64,000 bases of DNA from Bacillota bacterium (GCA_023421395.1 JAEZTL010000041.1:80834-144833); one strand, 5' to 3'. Counted from the first letter of the stretch, positions 39,362 through 47,367 are shown. Notes: generated by a model not told the origin, from the letters alone. Numbers and translations: made by a program.

Positions 39362-39784
39362 ATGAGCATCTACGATTCCGACATCCTGCTGGCGCTGGAT
39401 TATGTAAGCGCCCAACCTGAGACAAAGGTGGTTCAGCGCGATTTCCTCTCCCGCTTCTCTTCCGATCTCCTGGACCACCTGCTTGATGCGGGGCTTTTGT
39501 CTATGCCGCTTCGTGATCATAATCCCGCTTCGCTGATCCATATCACAACGGCTGGTCAGCGCCGCCTATTTGAGATTTGGCAACGCGCTAACGATAAGGC
39601 CGCAGATAAAGAAGATCAGAACCGAAAGGAAAAGCTGCAGGAGGAATCTTCTCGTAAAGATGCGCGTCGCTCGTGGGTGCAATGGGCAATATCCACAATC
39701 ATTTCGCTCTTCTCTTTTTTCGCGGGTGCAATAGTCGAAAAGCTCACAGGTTTCGTGGAGTGGATAGCGACTTTGTTTCATTAG
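39362..39784 (+). CDS. Membrane-anchored protein, possible superinfection or conversion factor
   Basis: 140 aa with GAGGTG before the ATG. Residues ~1-75 look like a winged-helix-type domain (LLALDYVSAQPETKVVQRDF, LLDAGLLSMPL, ITTAGQRRLFEIWQ), residues ~78-103 are charged helix and the end has a hydrophobic segment (WAISTIISLFSFFAGAIVEK). It is on the plus strand inside a minus-strand early region and carries its own promoter. This is the usual position and topology of prophage genes expressed in the lysogen. Function is not proven. Confidence 0.6.
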   Translation: MSIYDSDILLALDYVSAQPETKVVQRDFLSRFSSDLLDHLLDAGLLSMPLRDHNPASLIHITTAGQRRLFEIWQRANDKAADKEDQNRKEKLQEESSRKDARRSWVQWAISTIISLFSFFAGAIVEKLTGFVEWIATLFH

Positions 39785-39808
39785 TGCCCCTCCTTCCCCG
39801 CCTGACCG

Positions 39809-39979
39809 TCAGGCGGATTTCTCCAGTTTGAGATTCTGCGCGTTCAGAAGGGCATCGGCAGCGCCTTTGATGTAACTGCGGCCCTCGTTGTCAAGCAGGC
39901 CCCACTTCATGCACAGGTTGCGAAGCTGTTCCTCCTGATCCTGCGTCTCGCGCACCTGGTTGTTGTCCTGATTCGACAT
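39809..39979 (-). CDS. First gene of the lytic-side transcript, 56 aa
   Basis: MSNQDNNQVRETQDQEEQLR then NLCMKWGLLDNEGRSYIKGA. GGGGGTG precedes the ATG at 39979. Located directly downstream of the consensus promoter at 40012-40040, so it is the first gene made when repression is lifted. It could be a Cro-like or anti-repressor function, but no HTH is obvious. Unrecognised. Confidence 0.55.
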   Translation of the reverse strand: MSNQDNNQVRETQDQEEQLRNLCMKWGLLDNEGRSYIKGAADALLNAQNLKLEKSA

Positions 39980-40011
39980 GATTTTCACCCCCAAATGTAC
40001 TCTGCACTATT

Positions 40012-40040
40012 ATTATAGTACCCTGTTCTAATTTTGTCAA
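40012..40040 (-). promoter_or_regulatory. Lytic-side consensus promoter with operator
   Basis: On the minus strand TTGACA (40040-40035) and TATAAT (40017-40012) with exactly 17 bp between. The spacer contains TGTTCTAATTTT (plus-strand 40024-40035), matched by a near-copy in the divergent promoter. Confidence 0.85.
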
Positions 40041-40060
40041 TACTTGTCGTCAAAATAATA

Positions 40061-40089
40061 TTGCGCTGTTCTATTTTTCGTGCTATAAT
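40061..40089 (+). promoter_or_regulatory. Repressor promoter with operator
   Basis: TTGCGC (40061-40066), 17-bp spacer, TATAAT (40084-40089). TGTTCTATTTTT at 40067-40078 occupies the spacer and matches 11 of 12 bases of the site at 40024-40035. The two sites probably form the lysogeny switch. Confidence 0.8.
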
Positions 40090-40109
40090 GTAGCAAAGGG
40101 GATGAAAGC

Positions 40110-40565
40110 ATGGGTATTGGCGACCGGATACGGTTCCTTCGGAAAGAACTCGGCCTGAACCAGACGGAATTTGCACAGAGACTTTTAATCACACAGTCCG
40201 GTATTGCGGCGAACGAGCGCGGTTCTAGGGGTGTTGATGATCGTACAATTAAGTTGATTTGTTCCGAGTACGGCGTCTCCGAAACCTGGCTGCGCACCGG
40301 TGAAGGCGAGATGAACGAAAAAAAGCCGAACGACCTGATCGATCGTCTGGCCCAGGAGTACCAAATGAGCGCGACCGGCGTCGCGCTACTGGAAACCTAC
40401 CTGAAGCTGTCGCCGGAGATGCGCACAGCGCTGGATGTACTGTTTGACAAGGCCATCGAAGCACGCGCTGACCGGCTCCGCGCCGAAGATCGCGCGCTGG
40501 CCGCGGAGCTTTACGCCGAACATCATTCTGACGAAGCCCCGGACAACCTCCCGAAGGACGCCTGA
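40110..40565 (+). CDS. Phage repressor, XRE-family HTH
   Basis: 151 aa. The N-terminal HTH (IRFLRKELGLNQTEFAQRLL, ITQSGIAANERGSRGV) is classical cI/XRE. The middle (TIKLICSEYGVSETWLRTGE) completes the fold, and the rest is helical (LAQEYQMSATGVALLETYLK) with no peptidase motif. So it is not LexA-like, and induction may not work by self-cleavage. It starts at the ATG preceded by AAAGGGG. Divergent from the lytic-side promoter. Confidence 0.88.
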   Translation: MGIGDRIRFLRKELGLNQTEFAQRLLITQSGIAANERGSRGVDDRTIKLICSEYGVSETWLRTGEGEMNEKKPNDLIDRLAQEYQMSATGVALLETYLKLSPEMRTALDVLFDKAIEARADRLRAEDRALAAELYAEHHSDEAPDNLPKDA

Positions 40566-40611
40566 TTGCCTCCGGGCCCCGTACGTGGGCCCGGTGGCGG
40601 CGGTCGAGCGG

Positions 40612-40764
40612 CTACAGTACCAACTTGATAATCCGGCATCCCTCCAGGGCAGGCGCGAACGAGTTCACATACCTGATGCGCAACGGGATGTTGTAGATTA
40701 CCATCGCGAAGAGGTCAGGGCGCGCGGTGGGCACGGTTTTGAAACTACGTACTTTAACGCACAT
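40612..40764 (-). CDS. Small 50-aa protein between repressor and integrase
   Basis: Starts MCVKVRSFKTVPTARPDLFA and continues with VIYNIPLRIRYVNSFAPALE. The ATG has AAGGGG upstream. Opposite strand to its neighbours. No family recognised. A GC-rich hairpin with CCGGGCCC arms (about 40571-40593) lies between its stop and the repressor stop. Confidence 0.4.
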   Translation of the reverse strand: MCVKVRSFKTVPTARPDLFAMVIYNIPLRIRYVNSFAPALEGCRIIKLVL

Positions 40765-40819
40765 ACAAGCAACCCCTTTTGCTTAATGTGCCGGCCGACA
40801 TTTCCCCGCAAGCGGGTAC

Positions 40820-40849
40820 TTGCCATTATATAGCATTTTGGCGTATTAT
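40820..40849 (+). promoter_or_regulatory. Promoter of the 40886 gene
   Basis: TTGCCA (40820-40825), 18-bp spacer, TATTAT (40844-40849), 36 bp before the start codon. Confidence 0.55.
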
Positions 40850-40885
40850 GTACCTGTATTATCTGGGTATTAAGGGGGATTAATC

Positions 40886-41428
40886 TTGAAGGTGAAGAAA
40901 TTCTTCCTTGTTCTGGCCGGCATCCTTTTGTTGTGCCTCACCATCTTCCCAATAGCCATTATTTCTATAAGCGCATCCGGCGAACTTGAAGGCGTCAACG
41001 GTAGAACCGGCGTGGCTTTGGGCATCGCGTGCATTCTGATCTTCCTTTGGTTCTCATTTCTCTGCTTCCGGGCCGCGCGGCGCGTTGGCAAGCTAAAGCC
41101 GGTAAAGGCAGAATGCGATACCGTGGACGAAATCGCGGAACCGAAGCATACGCCCGCACGGAAGCAGCCGGGCCTGTTCTCGAATTTTCAGGTGGACTTC
41201 GTGCTGATCGCCAACTCCACCAGCCGCACAAAGGCTGGCAGCGCCATTGCCCGAGGTGTCGTGGGCGGCGCGCTGCTGGGTCCGGTCGGCCTCCTGGCCG
41301 CCGCGTCCGCGAAGAAAAACGGATACCTTGATCTGATCATCCACTACAAAAGCGGCCGCGTGGCCACGCGGCGCGTAAAGGTTAATTCCTCCGAATACCG
41401 CAGTTTGGCCCCGTATATTCAGGGCTGA
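40886..41428 (+). CDS. Membrane protein, lysogen-expressed candidate
   Basis: 180 aa with a TTG start (GGGGGAT upstream). Two transmembrane helices: residues ~5-28 (FFLVLAGILLLCLTIFPIAI) and ~44-62 (GVALGIACILIFLWFSFLCF). A soluble part follows with a glycine-rich turn (IARGVVGGALLGPVGLLAAA) and strands (YLDLIIHYKSGRVATRRVKV). Family unknown. Position between repressor and integrase is typical of exclusion or conversion genes. Confidence 0.6.
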   Translation: MKVKKFFLVLAGILLLCLTIFPIAIISISASGELEGVNGRTGVALGIACILIFLWFSFLCFRAARRVGKLKPVKAECDTVDEIAEPKHTPARKQPGLFSNFQVDFVLIANSTSRTKAGSAIARGVVGGALLGPVGLLAAASAKKNGYLDLIIHYKSGRVATRRVKVNSSEYRSLAPYIQG

Positions 41429-41504
41429 TCTACGCCCGCATACAAATGGCATGCGCCTCCAGCGCGTGCCTCTCTCGTACCAATTTCCAGCGGAGGTGTG
41501 TTTT

Positions 41505-42785
41505 ATGGCTGGCAGCGTCCTCCAGTTCCCAGGCGTCGCGCTCGAACCTGCGCCAAAGAAGCCAAAGAAGGAGAAGGGGCGTCCGAAAAATACCATGCCC
41601 GACGGCCGCAAGCGTGTACGGCTGGATGTGGGCGTAGATCCGGAGACCGGCAAGCGCAACCGCATTCCCTTTTATGGCAAAACGCTGACCGAGGCGAAGG
41701 CCGCGCGCGATGCCTACCGCCTCGCCCACGGCCTGATGCCCGGCCAGGAGTGGATGCCCGCACCCGCCCCTCCCGCGCCGCCTTCTCCGACTGTGGAAGC
41801 GTGGGCTTCGCGCTGGCTGGATGTCTACGGCAGCAGCGCCGGACACAGCACCAATGCGTCAAACGGCTACAACGTCGATAAAATCATAGCAGCCTTGGGG
41901 CATATGAAGATTTCTGATGTCCGCGAGCTCCATATTCAGGAATTCGCCAATACCTATACCGATAAATCAAAATCGTTCGTGACCAAACTGCGCGTAACGG
42001 TCAATGCCGTTTTCGCGCGCGCCGTTGGAAATTACCTGATCGACAGAAACCCGTGTACCGGCGTCCGGTGGGACTGGGGCGGAGAAGGTACGCACCGCTG
42101 CCTGGAAGACTGGGAGATTGCACATATCTCCCGCCATTGGCATCAGCACCGCGCCGGGCTTTGGGCCATGATCATGATGTATGCCGGTCTGCGCCGCGGT
42201 GAGATCATCGCGCTAAAGTGGTCGGACATCGACCTCGCCGCCGGAGTAATCCACATAACAAGCGGTGCGCACTTCGAGGGCAATGCGACGCTTATGGGCG
42301 GCCCGAAAACCGATGCCGGAATTCGAGACGTTCCGATCTTTCCGCCGCTCGCGGATGTGCTTCAAAAAGTGCAACTCCCGCCGCCAACCCTGTACGTCTG
42401 CAGTGCCGCGCAGGGGCGCCCTATGACACAGCGCGCATGGGATCGCGCGTGGGATGGTTTCATGGTCGCAATGGCAAATATCCGCAACGGCCGCCCCGCT
42501 TTCATACAAGGCCGCCGTTCGGACAAAGATAAATATACCCAGTTGGATTTTGCTGTTCGATCGCATGACCTGAGGCACACCTTCGCCACCATGCTTTACG
42601 AGGCTGATGTCGATGTGAAAACCGCACAGTATTGGTTGGGGCACTCTGATATCAAAATGACCATGAAGATCTACTCCCACCTGCGCGATCAAAAGCGCAA
42701 TCACAGCACCGACAAGGCCGCAGAATACATCTCAAATTTCGTCAGGGGCTCAAATGGGGTTCAGCCTCCCCAGAAACCCCAATAA
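41505..42785 (+). CDS. Tyrosine site-specific integrase
   Basis: 426 aa from the ATG at 41505 (GGAGGTG seven bases upstream; an earlier ATG at 41451 has none). N-terminal arm-binding region (GKRNRIPFYGKTLTEAKAAR), core-binding domain (residues ~95-190), and catalytic domain with Arg in GLRRGEIIALKWSDI, HDLRHTFATML (His and Arg), LGHSD (His) and nucleophile Tyr in MKIYSHL. The stop is ten bases from attR and the C-terminal codons overlap the second arm-type repeat. It catalyses integration into tRNA-Pro. Confidence 0.95.
   Translation: MAGSVLQFPGVALEPAPKKPKKEKGRPKNTMPDGRKRVRLDVGVDPETGKRNRIPFYGKTLTEAKAARDAYRLAHGLMPGQEWMPAPAPPAPPSPTVEAWASRWLDVYGSSAGHSTNASNGYNVDKIIAALGHMKISDVRELHIQEFANTYTDKSKSFVTKLRVTVNAVFARAVGNYLIDRNPCTGVRWDWGGEGTHRCLEDWEIAHISRHWHQHRAGLWAMIMMYAGLRRGEIIALKWSDIDLAAGVIHITSGAHFEGNATLMGGPKTDAGIRDVPIFPPLADVLQKVQLPPPTLYVCSAAQGRPMTQRAWDRAWDGFMVAMANIRNGRPAFIQGRRSDKDKYTQLDFAVRSHDLRHTFATMLYEADVDVKTAQYWLGHSDIKMTMKIYSHLRDQKRNHSTDKAAEYISNFVRGSNGVQPPQKPQ
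42745..42764 (+). repeat. Candidate integrase arm-type repeat near attR
   Basis: GGGGCTCAAATGGGGTTCAG, one mismatch from the copy at 3722-3741 and in the same direction. It lies within the last codons of the integrase gene. Confidence 0.45.
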
Positions 42786-42795
42786 AATAAGCATC

Positions 42796-42850
42796 CGTGC
42801 TTGAATGGGGTTCAAGAGGCCGGAGGTTCAAATCCTCTCACCCAGACCAA
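42796..42850. other. attR, 55-bp attachment repeat (tRNA 3' remnant)
   Basis: Perfect copy of 3545-3599. It contains only the anticodon arm, T arm and 3' acceptor strand of tRNA-Pro, so it does not encode a tRNA. Confidence 0.95.
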
Positions 42851-42883
42851 ACGGGAACCGGCGATAATAGCGCCGGTTCCCGT
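42851..42883 (+). terminator. Displaced host terminator of tRNA-Pro
   Basis: Perfect 13-bp stem (42851-42863 with 42871-42883), loop ATAATAG, then TTTTAAC and later T7. Two bases beyond the CCA-equivalent of attR. Before integration it ended the tRNA transcript. Confidence 0.75.
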
Positions 42884-42942
42884 TTTTAACGTTTTTTTGA
42901 TCGTGCTTGAAAACGGCCCGCCGATCGGGTAAAATCCCAGGT

Positions 42943-43542
42943 ATGTGTACGAGATATTGGATGGATCTTGAGGGCGAGGAAGCGGAGGAGATCCGCGCGC
43001 TGATGACGGAGCTGAATCGCCGGCAAACAAAGCCCGGCGCGTCCGCGCCCTCAGCGGTCAAGCGCGGCGAAGTTTTTCCATCGGAAGCCGCCTTGGTCCT
43101 GACTTCTGCTGGCCCCGGGGTGATGCGCTGGGGTTTTTCCAGGTTGGGAGGGGCCGGGTTGGTGGTCAATGCAAGGATTGAAACCGCGGAGGAAAGGCCC
43201 ATGTTCCGCGCCGCCGCGCGCTGTCTGGTGCCCGCGGGCCACTACTTTGAATGGGCTCACCGCGGCGGCGAAAAAATCAAGTACCGCATCGGCGTCAAGA
43301 ACCGGCCTCTCTACATGGCGGGGCTTTTCCGCATGGAGAACGGCGCGCCGGTGTTCGCAATCCAGACGCAGGCACCCGCCCCGCAGATCGCCTTCATCCA
43401 CGATCGGATGCCGCTGATTCTGCCGCAGGGCGCGCGGGACGCATGGCTGAGCGGCGAACCGGCTGAGAAAGCGCGTCAGGCGGCGATTCTGGATGTATAT
43501 TTCGAGCGGGAAGACGGGCAGACGAACCTTTTTCCCGATTGA
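42943..43542 (+). CDS. HMCES/YedK-type abasic-site-processing protein
   Basis: 199 aa. The start at 42943 places the catalytic Cys at position 2 (MCTRYWMD). Further SRAP-domain motifs are GLVVNARIETAEERPMFR, RCLVPAGHYFEWAHRG and IHDRMPLIL (active-site His). HMCES-family proteins cross-link to abasic sites in single-stranded DNA during replication stress. It is the first host gene right of the prophage. The longer in-frame ATG at 42907 would bury Cys2 and is not used. Confidence 0.9.
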   Translation: MCTRYWMDLEGEEAEEIRALMTELNRRQTKPGASAPSAVKRGEVFPSEAALVLTSAGPGVMRWGFSRLGGAGLVVNARIETAEERPMFRAAARCLVPAGHYFEWAHRGGEKIKYRIGVKNRPLYMAGLFRMENGAPVFAIQTQAPAPQIAFIHDRMPLILPQGARDAWLSGEPAEKARQAAILDVYFEREDGQTNLFPD

Positions 43543-43557
43543 CCACGCGAGTACGCC

Positions 43558-43588
43558 AAAGCCCGGCGCCCAGACAGCGCCGGGCTTT
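43558..43588. terminator. Bidirectional terminator
   Basis: AAAGCCCGGCGC and its perfect complement (43558-43569, 43577-43588) with a seven-base loop, followed by T residues on both strands. It separates the HMCES gene from the convergent SDR gene. Confidence 0.85.
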
Positions 43589-43602
43589 TTATGGAGGGTC
43601 CG

Positions 43603-44370
43603 TCAGACATCGAGTTTCCAGCCAAAGTCGTTGTGGTAGATCATCAGGCGCGTCATGCCGCCGTCGATGACGATATTTTCGCCATCGATAAACCCGGCTG
43701 CGTCGCTTGTCAGGTACAGCGCCATCCGCGCGATATCCGCAGGGCGCCCGACGCGCCCGGCGGGATGCTGGCGAAGATCTTCTTCCGAATGATCGGGCGA
43801 ATGGGCCGCTTCGTGCTGGTACGCGCCGGTGTCGATCCAGCCCGGGCTGATGGCGTTGACCCGAACGCGGCCGGAAAGCGTGGCGCTCATGGCGTGGGTC
43901 AGCGCGGCGATGCCTCCCTTCGCGGCGGAATAGCTCTCGGTCTCCGGTTGGGACATGAAGGTGCGCGTGGAGGCGATGTTGACGACGCTCGCGCCTGGCG
44001 CGAAGTGCGGCACCAGCAGTTTGGTCAGGTAGAACGGCGCCACCACACCGACCCGGAGTACCTTTTCGAAATCCTCATATCCGCACTCAGTCAGCCCGCC
44101 CAGCGAATAGCAGGCGTTGTTGATGAGGGCAAAGATCTTCCCCGCCGCTGCCACCGCACGTTTTACGAAAGCATCCAGCACCGTTTTTTCGGAAATATCG
44201 CCTTGAAAAAACAACAGCTCATCCGGCGTGTAGCGCCCTTCGAGCATCGCGCCGGAGACCGCGTCGGTATCGATTACCAGCGCAAAATCCCCCTTCTTCA
44301 CAATTTCCTCGACGATGGCGCGCCCGATGCCATTGGCGCCGCCGGTGACGATGTACGCCCGTTTTTTCAT
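43603..44370 (-). CDS. Short-chain dehydrogenase/reductase (SDR)
   Basis: 255 aa from the ATG at 44370 (AAAGGAGG upstream). N-terminal cofactor motif VTGGANGIGRAI, LINNACYSLGG, catalytic YSAAKGG (Tyr-x-x-x-Lys) with Ser in NIASTRTFMS, and INAISPGWIDTGAY near the end. Classical SDR. The substrate is not evident. Cytosolic. Confidence 0.88.
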   Translation of the reverse strand: MKKRAYIVTGGANGIGRAIVEEIVKKGDFALVIDTDAVSGAMLEGRYTPDELLFFQGDISEKTVLDAFVKRAVAAAGKIFALINNACYSLGGLTECGYEDFEKVLRVGVVAPFYLTKLLVPHFAPGASVVNIASTRTFMSQPETESYSAAKGGIAALTHAMSATLSGRVRVNAISPGWIDTGAYQHEAAHSPDHSEEDLRQHPAGRVGRPADIARMALYLTSDAAGFIDGENIVIDGGMTRLMIYHNDFGWKLDV

Positions 44371-44461
44371 AAAATTCCTCCTTTGTCCCGGGAACAAGCT
44401 TAATTTCAATCCGGAAGATTAATTCTTCGTCATGCCGGGTCTTTTCGCGCAGAAGGGCGCC

Positions 44462-44567
44462 GCTTCCGCTCGGCGTAGCGAAGTTACGCCTCGCTCCCTT
44501 CAAGGCGCAGCGCGCCGCCGGATTGCGGTCGGCTTCCGCTCGGCGTAACGATGTTACGCCTCGCTCC
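44462..44567. repeat. Pair of 36-bp palindromic direct repeats
   Basis: 44462-44497 and 44532-44567 match at 34 of 36 positions. The second copy contains a perfect 8-bp palindrome (GGCGTAAC-GAT-GTTACGCC) and the first a 6-bp version. The stretch 44371-44718 has no gene that I can support. Confidence 0.85.
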
Positions 44568-44718
44568 GGCTCCTTGTTCTGCATCGAAAATCCCTCGGCC
44601 CTTTGGAATAATGAATATTTTTACTTGGTATACCACGCTCCGGGCATGATGTCAAGGGTTGGCAGGCATGTGCACGCCGCGCCGTCGCAAACTAAGGGCG
44701 CATTAAAGGAGGGATTTT

Positions 44719-44952
44719 ATGAAACCCAACCCGGACGACCGGCGCGACAACGTGGGCAAGATTCAGCGCAATATCAACCGGACAATCCAGAACATCGAGG
44801 CCGCGGAGGAGATGATCGGAATGACCTCCGACCCCAACATGAAAAAGGCGCTGGAGGAAAAGAATGACCGCAGGCGCGCGGGCCTTGACAACATGCGGCA
44901 GGAAATCAGGGACGAGGCCGAATTCCAGGAGAAGAATCCCCCAACGCCCTAG
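44719..44952 (+). CDS. tlp: Small acid-soluble spore protein Tlp
   Basis: 77 aa. PDDRRDNVGKIQRNINRTIQ then NIEAAEEMIGMTSDPNMKKA and EKNDRRRAGLDNMRQEIRDE match the thioredoxin-like SASP (Tlp) family almost throughout. Spore core protein. AAAGGAGGG precedes the ATG. Confirms sporulation capacity together with spoIVB and spo0A. Confidence 0.92.
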   Translation: MKPNPDDRRDNVGKIQRNINRTIQNIEAAEEMIGMTSDPNMKKALEEKNDRRRAGLDNMRQEIRDEAEFQEKNPPTP

Positions 44953-44970
44953 TGCGCGCCGCATAAAAAA

Positions 44971-45002
44971 GCCGCCTCCGCCCGCGGTTGGGCGAAGGCG
45001 GC
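44971..45002. terminator. Terminator between tlp and the GH3 gene
   Basis: GCCGCCTCCGCCC pairs with GGGCGAAGGCGGC (one mismatch) across a six-base loop, with A and T runs on either side. It serves both convergent genes. Confidence 0.8.
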
Positions 45003-45024
45003 TCTTTATGCGCGGCGGCATGGC

Positions 45025-47367
45025 TTACGCAAGGACTTCCGTCTTCGTCTCAAAAACGCGCTGGCGCACCTCGAGCACTTCGCCGGTCAGTTCCAGCGTT
45101 CCCTCCAGTTTGATATCCGCCGAAGAGGAACCGATCATCACGGTATGGGCGCCGGGCTCCACAACGAATTCACCGGCGCGGTTCAAAAATGACAGAAGAG
45201 CCGTATCCACCGTGAAGCGGATGGTTTTTTTCTCGCCCGGCTCCAGCGCGACGCGCATAAACCCTTTGAGTTCCATTACCGGGCGGGTCACGTCAAAGGC
45301 GCAGTCGTCCCGTATGTAGAGCTGGACAACCTCATCCCCCGCGCGGTCGCCAACGTTGGTCACGTCGGCCTCGATCGTGATTTCGCCGTCAACCGGAGCG
45401 CCGGCGGGCAGCTTCAGGTTGCCGTAGGCGAAGCGGGTGTAGGTCAGGCCATGACCGAAGGCGTAGAGCGGCAGGTTGCTCTCGTCCACATAAGCGCCCT
45501 TCCAGTGGGACTTTCCGCCGGAGGGCCGGTGGGCGTAGAACACCGGTACCTGCCCGGCCGCGCGCGGGAAGGTGATCGGCAGCCGTCCCGCGGGATTCTT
45601 ATCGCCAAAGAGCGTCTTCGCGATGGCGGCGGCCCCCTCCTCGCCGGGCAGCCAGGCTTCCAGAATGGCGGAGAGGTTCTGATCTTCCCAGACGAGCGAG
45701 AAGGGCCGGCCATTCACCAGCACCAGTACCACCGGCACGCCGGTTTCCCGGAGCCGCATGAGCAGTTCCCGCTGCCGCCCTGGCAGGTTCAGCGTGGCCC
45801 GGTCGCGGGCCTCGCCGGAGGTGCAGTCCAGGACCAGCCCCGCCTTGTCGCCCATCACTGCCAGCACCAGCTCCGCGCCGCGCGCGGCGTCGACGGCGGC
45901 CTCGATCTCCGCGTCCTCGCCGCCCTCAACGCCGCAGCCGCGCGCGTAGGCAAAGTCCACATCCGGCCGGTGCTTTCTGAGCCCCTCCAGCACGCTGTCC
46001 ATCCTGGGCAGTGCATCCTTGACGCTGTACGACCCTTCCGGCGTCGGCGTGGACGCGAAGTTGTCGTCATTCTGGTCGATCAGCGATTCCACATGGGCGG
46101 GGAAAGAATAATCGCCCAGCATGTTGCGCACGTCGTCCGCGTTGGGGCCTACGACGGCGATCCTGCGGATTTTTTTTGAGATGGGCAACACGCCGTCGTT
46201 TTTCAGCAGCGTCATGGACTTTTCAGCAGCCTTCAGCGCGAAGGCATGCTGCGCAGCGGTGTGGAAGTGGGCCTCCACGCCGTCTTCATCCGCGAAGGGG
46301 TTTTCGAAAAGGCCCAGTTCGAACTTCATGCGCAGCACGCGCATAACCGTCTCGTCCACCTTTTCCTCGGAGACAAGTCCCTCCCGCACGGCCTGGACGA
46401 GCGGCGCGCCGTAGCAGTCCGTGGAGGGCAGTTCCACGTCGACGCCTGCGTCCAGCGCCATCCGCGCCGCGCTTTCCACGCTTTCGGCCGCCCTGTGGCA
46501 GTTGTGGATCAAATTAATCGCGAAGTAGTCGCTTACCACAATGCCGTCAAACCCCCACTTGTCGCGCAGAATCTCCTGAATCAGGTGCCTGTGGGTGTGG
46601 CATGGCACGCCGTCCAGTTCGTGATAACCGGGCATCATGGACTTCAGCCCACCCGCGCGCACCGCCGCCTCGAAGGGGTACAGGTACGTCTCCTCCAGTT
46701 CCCTCGGCGGGATGTGGGCCGGCGCCCAGTTCATGCCGCCCTCGCTGGCGCCGTAGCCGACGAAGTGCTTGCCGGTGGCGACGATGCCGCGCTTCGGGTC
46801 CTCGCCCTGAAGGCCGCGGATATACCGGACGCCCATCTGCGCCACGAGGAAGGGGTCCTCGCCATACGTCTCTTCGGTGCGGCCCCAACGGGGATCGCGG
46901 GTCACGTCCAGAAGGGGCGCCAGCGCCTGCCGGGAACCCAGCGCGGCCATCTGTTCGCGGATGAACGCGCCCATCTCCCCGGCGATCTCCGGCGAAAAGC
47001 TGGCCGCCACGCCCAGCGCCTGCGGGAACACGTCCGCGTCCCGGGCCAGGACGCCCGCACAGCTTTCCTCGTGCACCTGCGCGGGGATGAAGATGCGCAT
47101 GCTGTCCTTGAGGAACCGCTGAACGCGGTTGACCAGCCGGGCGGTATCCCGGGGTTTCAGGCTCGTACAGCCGCCCGCCCTCGTAATCTGTCCGATGCCG
47201 TGGGCCATGCGGTTTCTCGCTTTTGCTTCGTCAAAGACGAAATCGGTGAGCACCTCGTAGGCCCAGATGCCGCTGAGCTGCGCAACCTTCTCCTCCAGCG
47301 TCAGGCGGGAGACGAGGTCCTTCGCGCGGGCCGCCGGGGAATTGCCGCTGTCTTGATAGGGATACAT
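45025..47367 (-). CDS. Glycoside hydrolase family 3 beta-glycosidase
   Basis: 780 aa from ATG at 47367 (ACAGGAGGG upstream). GH3 N-domain with LAPLLDVTRDPRWGRTEETY, GKHFVGYGASEGG and the nucleophile Asp in FDGIVVSDYFAI. C-domain (VAVVGPNADDVRNMLGDYSF, AVLVNGRPFSLVWEDQ-type region, LPGEEGAAAIA) and a C-terminal fibronectin-like domain (VTNVGDRAGDEVVQLYIRDD). No signal peptide, so it acts on imported oligosaccharides. Substrate could be xylo- or gluco-oligosaccharide. Confidence 0.93.
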   Translation of the reverse strand: MYPYQDSGNSPAARAKDLVSRLTLEEKVAQLSGIWAYEVLTDFVFDEAKARNRMAHGIGQITRAGGCTSLKPRDTARLVNRVQRFLKDSMRIFIPAQVHEESCAGVLARDADVFPQALGVAASFSPEIAGEMGAFIREQMAALGSRQALAPLLDVTRDPRWGRTEETYGEDPFLVAQMGVRYIRGLQGEDPKRGIVATGKHFVGYGASEGGMNWAPAHIPPRELEETYLYPFEAAVRAGGLKSMMPGYHELDGVPCHTHRHLIQEILRDKWGFDGIVVSDYFAINLIHNCHRAAESVESAARMALDAGVDVELPSTDCYGAPLVQAVREGLVSEEKVDETVMRVLRMKFELGLFENPFADEDGVEAHFHTAAQHAFALKAAEKSMTLLKNDGVLPISKKIRRIAVVGPNADDVRNMLGDYSFPAHVESLIDQNDDNFASTPTPEGSYSVKDALPRMDSVLEGLRKHRPDVDFAYARGCGVEGGEDAEIEAAVDAARGAELVLAVMGDKAGLVLDCTSGEARDRATLNLPGRQRELLMRLRETGVPVVLVLVNGRPFSLVWEDQNLSAILEAWLPGEEGAAAIAKTLFGDKNPAGRLPITFPRAAGQVPVFYAHRPSGGKSHWKGAYVDESNLPLYAFGHGLTYTRFAYGNLKLPAGAPVDGEITIEADVTNVGDRAGDEVVQLYIRDDCAFDVTRPVMELKGFMRVALEPGEKKTIRFTVDTALLSFLNRAGEFVVEPGAHTVMIGSSSADIKLEGTLELTGEVLEVRQRVFETKTEVLA

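Larger units (their letters stand above)
3545..42850. mobile_element. Complete siphovirus-type prophage integrated in tRNA-Pro
   Basis: A 39.3-kb element is bounded by a perfect 55-bp direct repeat (3545-3599 and 42796-42850) that duplicates the 3' part of the tRNA. It holds an integrase next to attR, a repressor with divergent promoters, replication and regulatory genes, and a full late operon (terminase, portal, scaffold, coat, tail, baseplate, lysis) on the minus strand. Only two small genes show frameshifts (8219-8550 and 38649-38782), so the prophage looks potentially functional. Coat and portal types (P22-like coat, SPP1-like portal) together with a non-contractile tail set indicate a siphovirus. 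Confidence 0.95.

Noticed and set aside
42796..42850. tRNA-like sequence at attR
   Set aside because: It has only the 3' half of tRNA-Pro and lacks the D arm and 5' acceptor strand, so it is an attachment-site duplicate.
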